Source of the DNA: Streptococcus parasanguinis
Lineage (GTDB): Bacteria; Bacillota; Bacilli; Lactobacillales; Streptococcaceae
Assembly: GCF_023109675.1 (NCBI RefSeq)
Contig: NZ_JALDUR010000013.1
Location: forward strand, 1 to 53,970
Direction: 5' to 3'
DNA length: 53,970 bases
Position 1 is the first letter of the stretch. Each line of letters starts with the position of its first letter. This document shows positions 27,348 through 36,161 of the stretch, piece by piece. The position numbers were made by a program, and so were the translations under genes. Under the pieces are notes generated by a model. It ran no database searches. It was not told the DNA's origin and saw only the letters and a list, made by a program, of their open reading frames with translations.

Positions 27348-28622
27348 ATGAAAAAATTGAATGAAATCAACATTTCCGGTGTCAGTCTTCCTCTATATGC
27401 ATTCATCGTCATCGTTCTTTCGGTGACGATTGCTATGGGGAAACTCCCACTCAATATGCTTGGACTAACCCTCCTTTTGGTCGTCATGGGGCATCTTCTC
27501 TACTTTATCGGTGAGAAACTGCCAATTATGAATTCTTACCTAGGTGGAGGATCCGTCTTCACCTTACTAGGAGCTACTCTTCTAGCGACCTTCCATGTTA
27601 TTCCGGCAAACATCATCACAGCTACCAAGGGCTTTTTGGGAGATTCCTTTGGCTTTCTGGATTTTTATATCGCAGCCTTGATTTGTGGGGCTATTCTAGG
27701 GATGAATCGCAATCTCTTGGTAAAAGCTTCTGCTCGCTTTATTCCTGTTTCCTTGGTCACCATGGTCATTGGGGCTCTCTCTGTTGGGATCGTTGGAAGC
27801 CTTTTGGGACAAGGATTTGGACATTCGATTCTCTATGTTTCCTTCCCACAAATGGTCGGAGGAATGGGAGCTGGAATCCTGCCTCTTTCAAAGATATACG
27901 CTGCTAATCTCCATGGAAGCCAAGCAGCCATCTTCTCTCAATTGGCACCCGCTACCACACTTGGTAATATCCTTGCCATCATTGGAGCTGTTTTGATCGT
28001 CAAAATCTTTGCAGACAGTCCTTACAATGGTCACGGTGTCTTGATTCCCGTCAATAAAGATGAATTGAAGAAAGAAAAACTCATACTTGATCCGACCCAA
28101 ATCGGAGTTGGAATGATGTTTGCCTTTAGTATTTTTCTTATCGGGGTCATCTGCAATGCCTTTGTTCCAAAAATCCACAGTTATGCCTTCATGATTATCA
28201 TCGTCTTTATCCTGAAAGCTTTCAATGCTGTCCCAAAACCTTTGGAAAACTGTGTGGTTATGTTCAACCAAGTCATTATGACCAACCTCACCCATGCAGT
28301 CCTAGCTGGGATTGGTCTTTCCTTGATTGACCTTTCAACTCTAGCTATGGCGATGACCTGGCAATTCATTCTCCTAAGCTTGACCTCTGTTCTAGCTATG
28401 GGGCTTGCTTCTGCTTTGATCGGAAAACTGGTTGGATTGTATCCAGTCGAGACTGCTATCGGATCTGGTATGATCAATAACTCGATGGGAGGAACCGGAA
28501 ATATCGCTGTTCTCTCCGCATCTGATCGTATGGAAATGATCGCCTTCGCCCAAATGGCCAACCGACTGAGCGGTGCTATCATCCTCATTCTGGGAGGACT
28601 CCTCGCTTCCATTCTTTCCTAA
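27348..28622 (+). CDS. mleP: Malate/lactate 2-hydroxycarboxylate transporter
   Basis: Membrane carrier of 424 residues with about eleven hydrophobic segments. It carries the two family-defining re-entrant motifs: GGMGAGILPLSKIYA near residue 180 and GGTGNIAVLSASDRMEMIAFAQM near residue 384. Both belong to the CitS/MleP/MaeN family. It brings in malate and, in other lactic acid bacteria, exchanges it for lactate. It lies 21 bp after mleS in the same operon and is followed by a terminator. Confidence 0.92.
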   Translation: MKKLNEINISGVSLPLYAFIVIVLSVTIAMGKLPLNMLGLTLLLVVMGHLLYFIGEKLPIMNSYLGGGSVFTLLGATLLATFHVIPANIITATKGFLGDSFGFLDFYIAALICGAILGMNRNLLVKASARFIPVSLVTMVIGALSVGIVGSLLGQGFGHSILYVSFPQMVGGMGAGILPLSKIYAANLHGSQAAIFSQLAPATTLGNILAIIGAVLIVKIFADSPYNGHGVLIPVNKDELKKEKLILDPTQIGVGMMFAFSIFLIGVICNAFVPKIHSYAFMIIIVFILKAFNAVPKPLENCVVMFNQVIMTNLTHAVLAGIGLSLIDLSTLAMAMTWQFILLSLTSVLAMGLASALIGKLVGLYPVETAIGSGMINNSMGGTGNIAVLSASDRMEMIAFAQMANRLSGAIILILGGLLASILS

Positions 28623-28625
28623 TAC

Positions 28626-28657
28626 AAAAGACAAGTCATAGAACTTGTCTTTTTTTC
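28626..28657 (+). terminator. Terminator of mleS-mleP
   Basis: AAAAGACAAGT-CATAGA-ACTTGTCTTTT followed by more T. Its reverse may also stop the GH32 operon arriving from the right. Confidence 0.92.
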
Positions 28658-28677
28658 TTTAGGAGGCTATTGATTTC

Positions 28678-30132
28678 CTATTTTTGATAGGTTTTTACGA
28701 CCCAATCGATCCCTTCATCTGCCGTGAGGGTATAGACGGGATTTTGACTCGTTTCATAAAAGGTCATCGAGAGAGTTTTACCATCAACGAATACTTCAAT
28801 TGAGTTGGTATCGCGAATGATCGAAAAATGATGATCTTTTTCAGCATCCAACTGAATCCATCTCGATTGAAATGCTGGATTTTCTTTTCCAGAAATTGGG
28901 TGCCCAAATTGGTCTCGACTTAAGCTAAAGCGTTTTTGAGAGGCGTCGTAACTCAATTGCAAGACACTATCAGGATCAGTTTCATCACCATAACCTAGGA
29001 TAAAGGAGCGACCCGGTTTGGCATTTAGTTCAAACAAGGTTTGTTTCCCTTTCGCTGGGATCGTGATCTGATTGGCCTTAACAATGGTTTCTGACGCATG
29101 CTCTACAAGAAAGTGTTCTTTCACTGACTCAGGTAACCCCTGAACCAATCGTCCGTTTTTCAGAGACAATTTTCTTGGAAGAGTCATACTACCTGCCCAC
29201 CCATGAGCTAAATCATGACTGGGGATAGACCGGTGCCACATTTGCATCCAGGCAACCATGTATCGTTCGCCATTTGGTCCTTGACAAGTTTGAGGGGCAT
29301 AGAAATCCAAACCACCATCGATTTCATCATAGGAATCGACATGAAAGCGCCCCGTTTCCCAATTCATGTCACCGATAAAGGCAACCGTCGAATTTAAATT
29401 CCAGTATTTTTCTTGCTGCCTTTCCATTTCAATGGGAGACAGGATCAAGACCCATTTGCCATCTAAAGGGAAGAAATCGGGACACTCCCACATAATCCCT
29501 TGCCCTTTTTCACCTTCTAAAAGAACTGATGTAAAGGTCCAATCTACTAGATTACTTGATGCAAATAGGAGAATTTGACCTCTGTCATCTGGCGTCTTAG
29601 AAGCAACGACAGCGTAATAGTTTCCTTGGTATTCAAATACTTTAGGATCACGAAAATCTGCAATATCTGCGATCCCCTCAATATGTTGAGCATGGATCAC
29701 TGGATTAGTAGGCAACTTTTCAAAGGTAATGCCATCTGTCGACACCGCAAGACACTGCGTCTCTTCTCGCTTTTCCTCATCGTCTACATGACCCGTATAC
29801 AGCAAATAGAGCTTGTCATCTTTCACAATAGCACTACCCGAGAAGCAGCCATCCTTATCATAGCTTTCACTTGGCGCTAAAGCTACTGGCAGTTCTTCCC
29901 AATGGAGAAGATCTTTTGATTTGGCATGCCCCCAATGCATGGGACCCCAAACACTATCATAGGGATAGAATTGGTAAAACAAATGGTATTCCCCAAGGAA
30001 ATAAACAAAGCCATTTGGATCGTTCATCCAGCCGATTGGAGGTAGCAAATGAAATGCTCCTCTATATTGCTGGTTAACCTTTACCCTGTTTTCATCGATA
30101 TACTGATTTGCTTTTCGAATGCTTTCCTTCAT
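28678..30132 (-). CDS. GH32 sucrose(-6-phosphate) hydrolase / beta-fructofuranosidase
   Basis: Intracellular glycoside hydrolase that splits sucrose or short fructo-oligosaccharides. I use ATG 30132 (484 aa), since AGGTG lies six bases upstream; a GTG at 30141 is the alternative. The catalytic triad is visible: WMNDPNG (nucleophile Asp near 38), FRDP (about 160-163) and ECP (acid Glu near 216). There is no signal peptide. The five-bladed propeller is followed by a C-terminal beta-sandwich. It is the last gene of an ABC-importer operon, so the substrate probably enters unphosphorylated, unlike PTS-linked ScrB. Confidence 0.93.
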   Translation of the reverse strand: MKESIRKANQYIDENRVKVNQQYRGAFHLLPPIGWMNDPNGFVYFLGEYHLFYQFYPYDSVWGPMHWGHAKSKDLLHWEELPVALAPSESYDKDGCFSGSAIVKDDKLYLLYTGHVDDEEKREETQCLAVSTDGITFEKLPTNPVIHAQHIEGIADIADFRDPKVFEYQGNYYAVVASKTPDDRGQILLFASSNLVDWTFTSVLLEGEKGQGIMWECPDFFPLDGKWVLILSPIEMERQQEKYWNLNSTVAFIGDMNWETGRFHVDSYDEIDGGLDFYAPQTCQGPNGERYMVAWMQMWHRSIPSHDLAHGWAGSMTLPRKLSLKNGRLVQGLPESVKEHFLVEHASETIVKANQITIPAKGKQTLFELNAKPGRSFILGYGDETDPDSVLQLSYDASQKRFSLSRDQFGHPISGKENPAFQSRWIQLDAEKDHHFSIIRDTNSIEVFVDGKTLSMTFYETSQNPVYTLTADEGIDWVVKTYQK

Positions 30133-30141
30133 ACTGATCAC

Positions 30142-30987
30142 CTACTTAATACCTGTACCAGATCCACCTAGACCTTGAATAATATATTTTTGTGCTACGA
30201 TATATACTAGAATAAGTGGAATCGTAGAAATTGTCAAAACAGCCATTACTTGATTGATATAAACTGGTTGAGTTGTATTAATGGTTGTAATCGCCACCTG
30301 CATTGAAAATTTTGACGAATCGGTTAAAACCATCAACGGCCAGATATAATCATTCCAACTAGAAATAAAGGAAAGAACACCAACTGTTGCAACCGCCGGT
30401 TTCGACATAGGCAACATAATCTTGAAAAAGATCCGTAAGATACTTGCACCATCTATTTTTGCAGATTCGATAATTTCTTCTGGAATGGCAATAAAGAAGT
30501 TTCGGAAAAGATAAATATTAAAGACACTAGCTAATCCAGGGATAATAACCGCTAAACGATTATTGACTAAGCCAAGTGAATTAATAATTGTAAATTGAGG
30601 AATCAACACTGTTTCCATCGGAATGATTAACAATGCCAATAAAAAGCCAAACAGAATTTTTTTACCTGTAAAATTAATTTTTGCAAATGCAAATCCCGCT
30701 AAGGCGTTTACTATAATAGACCCAAGTGCAAATGTTCCTGCATAAAAAATACTGTTCCCTAGATATGTTAGAATACTAAAACGGGCAAGAACTTCTTGGT
30801 AAGGTTTAAACCAATCAGCTGGATTAAAACTAGGTAAGAATGCTTTCCAACTTGTTAAATTCTTATACACATCTGCTTCTGGCTTCATTGCTGAAACCAC
30901 CATCCAGATCATAGGAAATAGAAAGAGGCCTGCTAATAGAATTAATAAAACATATTCTAAAATAGTAGTCGGTTTTAAACGTTTCAT
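30142..30987 (-). CDS. Sugar ABC transporter permease (MalG/MsmG type)
   Basis: Six membrane segments within 281 residues, with the permease EAA-type loop ESAKIDGASILRIFFKIMLPMSKPA near residues 180-205. The start is placed at ATG 30987, because AGGAGG is nine bases upstream and the earlier ATG abuts that site. It lies 1 bp after the partner permease gene. It forms the translocation channel with that partner for the binding protein encoded first in the operon. Confidence 0.93.
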   Translation of the reverse strand: MKRLKPTTILEYVLLILLAGLFLFPMIWMVVSAMKPEADVYKNLTSWKAFLPSFNPADWFKPYQEVLARFSILTYLGNSIFYAGTFALGSIIVNALAGFAFAKINFTGKKILFGFLLALLIIPMETVLIPQFTIINSLGLVNNRLAVIIPGLASVFNIYLFRNFFIAIPEEIIESAKIDGASILRIFFKIMLPMSKPAVATVGVLSFISSWNDYIWPLMVLTDSSKFSMQVAITTINTTQPVYINQVMAVLTISTIPLILVYIVAQKYIIQGLGGSGTGIK

Positions 30988-30988
30988 C

Positions 30989-31891
30989 CTAATCATCCTC
31001 CTTCAAAACTCGCCGTTGTACAAGACTAATCATACCAATCAATGTTGTAAATACTAAGGCAATCGAACTTGAGTAACCAACAAGACGGTCAGTGAAACCT
31101 TGTTGATAAATGTAATATACCATAGTGATTGTTGAGTTCAATGGACCACCTTGAGTCATAACCATTGGTTGTACAATCAATTTAAATGCTGAAATCAATG
31201 TTGTCAAGAGTACAAACAAGGCAGTTGGTTTCAATAAAGGCATCGTGATATATCTAAATTGAGCCCATTTTGAAAATCCATCCAACTCTGCCGCCTCATA
31301 AATATCTTGTGGAATATTTTGCATTCCTCCAAGGAATAACAACATTTGATAACCTGCACCCTGCCATGCAGAAACAAATACAATAGCATACATGGCTTGT
31401 TTTGGACTTGTCAAGAATGGTTGTGAAGAAATACCAATTTTATTCAGTAGAGCATTGAGCAAACCATTATTTGGATTTAACAAGTATAACCAGAGGATAG
31501 AAATAACGACAAGAGACATCACAACAGGAGCAAAAAATGCTACCTTAAAGAACATATTTCCTTTACGTTTCTTATTAACAATTAAGGCCATCCCGAGAGC
31601 CGCACCAAGTTGCACTGGAATAATCCAAACTACAAATTTCAAGGTATTCAAGAAGCTTTTTATAAAGATTGGATCTTGTGCTAAGCGCATAAAATTTTGT
31701 AGTCCTACAAATTTTCTATCCTCAGGCGTTAATAGGTAATAATCTGTAAAGGCATAATAGATCACCATACCAACAGGTATCACTAAAAAGATGAAAAGTA
31801 ATATTAAAGCTGGAGCTAAAAAGCTATAGCCCATAATATTTTCTTTAAGGCGTTCTTTCTTTTTTGTTTCGACTTTATTTTTTTCGCTCAT
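30989..31891 (-). CDS. Sugar ABC transporter permease (MalF/MsmF type)
   Basis: The 300-residue protein has a basic N-terminus, six membrane segments and the coupling loop EAAELDGFSKWAQFRYITMPLLKP near residues 195-218. AGGAG precedes the ATG. It pairs with the downstream permease. No ATPase gene is present in the operon, so energy must come from a shared ATPase encoded elsewhere, as MsmK does in other streptococci. Confidence 0.93.
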   Translation of the reverse strand: MSEKNKVETKKKERLKENIMGYSFLAPALILLFIFLVIPVGMVIYYAFTDYYLLTPEDRKFVGLQNFMRLAQDPIFIKSFLNTLKFVVWIIPVQLGAALGMALIVNKKRKGNMFFKVAFFAPVVMSLVVISILWLYLLNPNNGLLNALLNKIGISSQPFLTSPKQAMYAIVFVSAWQGAGYQMLLFLGGMQNIPQDIYEAAELDGFSKWAQFRYITMPLLKPTALFVLLTTLISAFKLIVQPMVMTQGGPLNSTITMVYYIYQQGFTDRLVGYSSSIALVFTTLIGMISLVQRRVLKEDD

Positions 31892-31926
31892 TGTTCGTCT
31901 CCTAAGATGAAACTATTAAATAAAAT

Positions 31927-31964
31927 AAGGTGGAAGGTACATTCCATAACTTACCTTCCACCTT
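31927..31964 (-). promoter_or_regulatory. Intercistronic stem-loop after the binding-protein gene
   Basis: A perfect 13-bp stem (31927-31939 with 31952-31964) with a 12-nt loop lies between the binding-protein stop and the permease start. Such hairpins often stabilise or partially terminate the message, giving more binding protein than permease. Confidence 0.75.
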
Positions 31965-31976
31965 TTTGAATGTCAA

Positions 31977-33290
31977 CTATTTATTTAAAGATTGGTCGAT
32001 TGCTGTTTGCATTTCTTTCGCACGAGCATCTAATACTTTTTGTACATCTGGATTATCTTTATAATAGCTGATATCTTGCATTGCTTGTTGGAAAGCGCGT
32101 GAAACTTGTGGATAAGCTACTACAACTGGACGAGCATGAGCCGTTTTAGCATTTTGTTCCATCAAGAAACGCATTGGCTCAGATACTTTGTCCTTAATAT
32201 TTTTAATTGTTGATTTTCTGATTGGAAGAACACTGTTACCTAAGCTTAGAATTTCACTAGATTCAGTATTTGTAGCAAACTTAACAAATTCAGCGGCTGC
32301 TTCTTTTTTATCAGATTTTGTTGTAACGGCTAATTGCCAACTACCTGAAGGTGATACCAATTTCTTCGTTTTATCTGAAACTGGATAAGGAAGAATACCA
32401 AAATCAATATCTTTGTAATTTGTTTGTAGGTCTGCAATCGTCCAAGAACCGCTCAGAACCATAGGATATTCACCGGTTTCAAAACCTTTTTCAACAGGAC
32501 TAACTGTCGTATATCCATCCTTCACAAGATCTTGAATAAATTGAACAGCTTCAACACTTTCCTTGCTATTGAAGTAGCCTTCCGCTTTTGTTCCTTTAGA
32601 ATTCACAACAGATCCACCATTTGACCAAATAAGAGGCATGTAAGCATATGGCAACATCTCATCGTTTGAATTCAAACGGAAATCAATCGCTGGTTTGTTA
32701 AAATGATCTTTTAATTTCTTAGCAATGGCATTAAACTCAGACCATGTCCATGGTTTTTCTAGGGTTGGTAAACTAGCTTCGTCAATCCCTGCTTCTTTAA
32801 ACATTTTCTTATTATAGTAAACACCTACATTGGATTCTGAATAACCAAATGCATAAAATTTACCATCATAAGTTCCCTGTTGTTTAATACTGTCCAGTAC
32901 ATCATCCATATTATCGTCTTTTAGATAATCATCCAAAGGAGCAATCACTTTTGATTTTGCATAGGCTGCAGTATTAGGACCATCTAGTGTAATGACATCT
33001 GGTAAACTATTTGTCGTAACAGCGGCATTAACCTTATCTTCATATCCACCACCACTACCGCTACGTGGAATAAATTCTGTCACAACCTTATATTTCGTTT
33101 TCTTTGATTTATTGAAATTATCAACAACTTGTTGCCAAGCTTTTCCCTCAGCTGTTTCATCTGAGAACTGAACCCAGACTTTAATCTCATTTGAAGAACT
33201 TGCAGTTTTGGATTTTGATCCCCCACCACATCCTGCAAGCAATCCTAATGATAGTGCTGCAACTACAGATAACTTAATACCTTTACGCAT
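31977..33290 (-). CDS. Sugar ABC transporter substrate-binding lipoprotein
   Basis: Extracellular solute-binding protein family 1, 437 residues from ATG 33290. AAAAGGAGG lies five bases upstream; the longer frame would add nine residues that overlap the operator. The signal peptide ends in the lipobox LLAGC (Cys near 20), followed by a Gly/Ser/Lys linker. The mature part has the two-lobed binding-protein fold. Context with a GH32 enzyme suggests sucrose or fructo-oligosaccharides as ligand. First structural gene of the operon. Confidence 0.93.
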   Translation of the reverse strand: MRKGIKLSVVAALSLGLLAGCGGGSKSKTASSSNEIKVWVQFSDETAEGKAWQQVVDNFNKSKKTKYKVVTEFIPRSGSGGGYEDKVNAAVTTNSLPDVITLDGPNTAAYAKSKVIAPLDDYLKDDNMDDVLDSIKQQGTYDGKFYAFGYSESNVGVYYNKKMFKEAGIDEASLPTLEKPWTWSEFNAIAKKLKDHFNKPAIDFRLNSNDEMLPYAYMPLIWSNGGSVVNSKGTKAEGYFNSKESVEAVQFIQDLVKDGYTTVSPVEKGFETGEYPMVLSGSWTIADLQTNYKDIDFGILPYPVSDKTKKLVSPSGSWQLAVTTKSDKKEAAAEFVKFATNTESSEILSLGNSVLPIRKSTIKNIKDKVSEPMRFLMEQNAKTAHARPVVVAYPQVSRAFQQAMQDISYYKDNPDVQKVLDARAKEMQTAIDQSLNK

Positions 33291-33304
33291 AGCGTCCTCC
33301 TTTT

Positions 33305-33316
33305 TGAAACGTTTCA
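33305..33316 (-). promoter_or_regulatory. LacI-family operator O2
   Basis: Perfect palindrome TGAAACGTTTCA just upstream of the ribosome-binding site of the binding-protein gene. It is identical to O1, 57 bp away centre to centre. Confidence 0.85.
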
Positions 33317-33361
33317 TTTTTTGGTTATATTTTTAACTCAAGCTAAAATAGTTGAGTTTTT

Positions 33362-33373
33362 TGAAACGTTTCA
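33362..33373 (-). promoter_or_regulatory. LacI-family operator O1
   Basis: Perfect palindrome TGAAACGTTTCA about 12 bp downstream of the -10, over the likely transcription start region, where a bound repressor would block initiation. Confidence 0.88.
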
Positions 33374-33385
33374 TTTTATAGCTAA

Positions 33386-33414
33386 ATTATAACAGCGCTT
33401 TCATAATTTGTCAA
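33386..33414 (-). promoter_or_regulatory. Promoter of the sugar operon with a catabolite site in the spacer
   Basis: Perfect TTGACA (33409-33414) and TATAAT (33386-33391) with a 17-bp spacer. Inside it, TGAAAGCGCTGTTA (minus strand, 33390-33403) matches the cre consensus TGWNANCGNTNWCA except at one position, so CcpA would occlude the promoter when glucose is present. Confidence 0.88.
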
Positions 33415-33421
33415 GCACTTT

Positions 33422-34417
33422 TTATAATTTTTTTGTAGTGTTCCCTTCAAAGAAATGTACGGGCAAACTAATCACATTCTTTTCTATTTTTTCTTGTCGA
33501 ATCAATTTGAGTAATAAATCTACTGCCGCTTGGGCCATCTGAGCTATTTCTTGAACAATGGTCGAAAGTAAGTACGGTTGATCAAAAGCAGGTCTTAAGC
33601 CATCAAAACCAATAATTTGATAGTCCTCTAGAGGAGTTTTTCCCATCTCCGTCAAAACTTTTATAACACGTAGAGCCATAAAATCATTTACTGTAAAAAT
33701 CCCATCAATCTGAGGATGAGCTTCGAAAAAAGACTTAATTTGTCTTTCTGCTTGATCTAACGGTTCTGGCATTTCAAGACTACAGATTTTTGTATTTTGC
33801 CGTTTAGCTTCATCTTTAAACCCCCTTCCGCGTTCCGTTGTTTCATTCAAATGTTTGTTCACACCACTAATGTAAGCTAAATTTTGGCAACCTCGTTTGA
33901 CTAACTCTCGGCAAGCCAGTTGACCACCATGATAATTTTCAGAGGTTACGTAATAGACATTTTCAGAAAAATGACGGTCAATACTAACAAAAGGTAAATT
34001 AGAGGAGATATACTTATCGATATCTGAATAGGTGATCCCAATGATCCCATCTACCTTATTTTTTTCAAGTAATTTTATGTACTCTATCTCGTTTTGAGCA
34101 TCTTTATCTGCATTACAAATCAATAATTTACATTGATTTTTCAACAATTCCTTTTCTACATGATATGCAAACTCAGAAAAGAATGGATGCCAAATGGTTG
34201 GAATAAGTAAAGCGATAATATTACTACGATTCGTTTTTAATCCTCTCGCATATTCATCTGGCACATAAGAAAGTTTTTCAATCGCTTGTTGAACTTTTTT
34301 TAATGTCACCTCTTTAATGCCTTTTTCGTTATTGATGACACGAGAAACGGTCCCAACACTAACCCCAGCTTCTGCTGCAACATCTTTCATCGTAATCGAT
34401 TTTTTTTGCTCATTCAT
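33422..34417 (-). CDS. LacI-family repressor of the sugar operon
   Basis: The 331-residue regulator starts at ATG 34417, with AAAGGAGG seven bases upstream. The N-terminal helix-turn-helix (about 8-30; TMKDVAAEAGVSVGTVSRVIN) and hinge helix (YVPDEYARGLK) are typical. The C-terminal sugar-binding domain resembles ribose-binding proteins. The palindromes TGAAACGTTTCA before the structural genes and the related site before its own gene are its probable targets. It resembles the pneumococcal SusR/ScrR type by context. Confidence 0.92.
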   Translation of the reverse strand: MNEQKKSITMKDVAAEAGVSVGTVSRVINNEKGIKEVTLKKVQQAIEKLSYVPDEYARGLKTNRSNIIALLIPTIWHPFFSEFAYHVEKELLKNQCKLLICNADKDAQNEIEYIKLLEKNKVDGIIGITYSDIDKYISSNLPFVSIDRHFSENVYYVTSENYHGGQLACRELVKRGCQNLAYISGVNKHLNETTERGRGFKDEAKRQNTKICSLEMPEPLDQAERQIKSFFEAHPQIDGIFTVNDFMALRVIKVLTEMGKTPLEDYQIIGFDGLRPAFDQPYLLSTIVQEIAQMAQAAVDLLLKLIRQEKIEKNVISLPVHFFEGNTTKKL

Positions 34418-34437
34418 TTTCTCACCTCCTTTCATCC

Positions 34438-34466
34438 ATACTATCATGAAAACGTTTCATTTTCAA
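34438..34466 (-). promoter_or_regulatory. Repressor promoter with operator O3, inside the nnrD 3' end
   Basis: TTGAAA (34461-34466), 17-bp spacer, TAGTAT (34438-34443) on the minus strand. The spacer contains a near-palindrome of the same operator (34447-34459, one extra base), implying autoregulation. It coincides with the last codons and stop of nnrD. Confidence 0.65.
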
Positions 34467-35322
34467 CATTTTCGTTTGAATTGTCACTCCACTTCTTCAT
34501 CCATTTGGGGATTTCTTGGCTGATGGTCGTCGGTAGAACCACATAGGCCTCCTTGCTCAAGTCTTCTGCAATGGCTGAATGTAGATAGGTCGCAACCACC
34601 ACGCGCTCATAGAGACTGACCTGTGGAAATTGACCCGCAAACCCTGCGATCATCCCTGCCAAGGTATCCCCCATCCCCCCTGTTGCCTGATAGGGACCAC
34701 CAACATCTAGCTGATAGCCCTCTTCTTGCCCACTTGTCCAAATGCGGGTGTGAGGCCCTTTTTCTACAATGACAGTCCCTTGAGGAAAACTTTGAACCGC
34801 TTCTCGGCTCTTCTCTTCTGTTTGGCTAGCTAGATCAAGTCCTGACAGTTTTTCCCATTCTTTTTGATGAGGCGTAAAGACCAACTGAGCCTTTGGCAAG
34901 TCAAACTGAGAAGCTACTAAAAGACTAATAGCTCCTCCATCTAATATCAAGACCTGCTGGCTAGAGACTTGCTCAAAAATCATGTGCAAGATTGCTTGGT
35001 TTTCTGTTGCTTCCTTTAAGCCCGGTCCTACAAGAATCACGCTGGCTTTTTGGAGCTGCTCACAAAGGAGTTCGTGATCTGCCAAATCAAAGCCCATGGC
35101 CTCAGGAAGATGGCTATGAAGGGCCGTCAGATTATCTGGATCTGTTGCGACAGTGACCAGCCCCGCACCACTATGAACCGCAGCAAGCGCCGCCATAATG
35201 ATGGCTCCCCCATAGGGGTAAGTCCCCCCAATCAAGAGCAGGCGACCAAAATCGCCCTTATAAGATCTTGCCTCTCGCTTTGCAATGACACGCTGGATCT
35301 CTTCTTTCTGAACTGTTCTCAT
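34444..35322 (-). CDS. nnrD: ADP-dependent NAD(P)H-hydrate dehydratase
   Basis: Repairs hydrated NAD(P)H, using ADP. The 292 residues form the YjeF C-terminal, ribokinase-like domain only; the epimerase domain (NnrE) is not fused. Visible motifs are GDFGRLLLIGG near the start, PHQKEWEKL in the middle and GGMGDTLAGMIAGF (catalytic Asp) near residue 226. GAGGAAGG precedes the ATG. The last codons double as the repressor's operator. Confidence 0.93.
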   Translation of the reverse strand: MRTVQKEEIQRVIAKREARSYKGDFGRLLLIGGTYPYGGAIIMAALAAVHSGAGLVTVATDPDNLTALHSHLPEAMGFDLADHELLCEQLQKASVILVGPGLKEATENQAILHMIFEQVSSQQVLILDGGAISLLVASQFDLPKAQLVFTPHQKEWEKLSGLDLASQTEEKSREAVQSFPQGTVIVEKGPHTRIWTSGQEEGYQLDVGGPYQATGGMGDTLAGMIAGFAGQFPQVSLYERVVVATYLHSAIAEDLSKEAYVVLPTTISQEIPKWMKKWSDNSNENVENETFS

Positions 35323-35374
35323 ACCTTCCTCATTTCTAACGAAAAAGGAGAAGCTACGACTCCCCCTCCTTCTT

Positions 35375-36157
35375 TTATTTTCCTCTGAATTCTGCGAAGA
35401 CTTGCAAGATCTTAGCAGCCACAGCTTGTGGTTGATTTTGTTTGGCTACCAATTGATCATCCGCATAAGGCTGAAGGGCTGGAAAATCACCAATCTGAAC
35501 TGCATAAAGAGCTTTTTCAAAGAGCTCGATATCATTTTGATCATTGCCAAAAGCCACGAAATTCTCTCCACAGAGTTCTTCTACTGTTGTCGCTTTATGC
35601 GTGTCTGCTGGATTGAGATAGATGCATTTTTCATGCGCATGATAGCGGATATGGGCCTTATCTGTCTTTTCGATCCGCTCGATGATCTCATCCACGAGCT
35701 CCTCATGGCCACCCATATAGATCACGACCTTAATCGGATCTGTCAGCTCCTCTAATGAACGATACTGGGCTTTCTTGAGGGGATCTACATTAGCAACAAA
35801 AGGAATCTTTTCCAAAATCTGTCCGCTATAATCAAAGGTATCATCCACAAAAAATGGTAGATTGTAATGGCGGCAAAAGCCAAGGACTTCCCGATACACA
35901 TCCTTGTCCAATTGTTCCTCATATACCAATTGCCCCTGGCGATAGGCCAATCCACCATTTAAGCCTATCACGAGTTGCTGACTCAATGGGTCCCCTAAAA
36001 GACCCAAGCAGTCCCGGTAAGAACGTGCAGAAGCAAAGGCAACTTCATGGCCAAATTCTTCTGCTCTCAATAAGACCTGTTTGATTTCATCATCGATTGT
36101 GACACCATCGAATGACAGGGTTCCATCTAAATCAAATACAAACTTCATCTTGTTCAC
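35375..36157 (-). CDS. HAD-superfamily Cof-type phosphatase
   Basis: About 260 residues. Motif I DLDGT (Asp nucleophile near residue 9), motif II SARS, a Cof-type C2 cap, and motif IV GNDQNDIELF near residue 210. It probably dephosphorylates sugar phosphates or cofactors; the substrate is unknown. Start: GTG 36157 or ATG 36148; neither has a strong ribosome-binding site. It lies 4 bp after folD, so coupling is likely. Confidence 0.9.
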   Translation of the reverse strand: MNKMKFVFDLDGTLSFDGVTIDDEIKQVLLRAEEFGHEVAFASARSYRDCLGLLGDPLSQQLVIGLNGGLAYRQGQLVYEEQLDKDVYREVLGFCRHYNLPFFVDDTFDYSGQILEKIPFVANVDPLKKAQYRSLEELTDPIKVVIYMGGHEELVDEIIERIEKTDKAHIRYHAHEKCIYLNPADTHKATTVEELCGENFVAFGNDQNDIELFEKALYAVQIGDFPALQPYADDQLVAKQNQPQAVAAKILQVFAEFRGK

Positions 36158-36161
36158 ACTT

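Noticed and set aside
28678..34417. Sugar operon as broken because no ATPase gene is present
   Set aside because: Streptococcal sugar importers commonly share one ATPase encoded elsewhere, and all genes here are intact.
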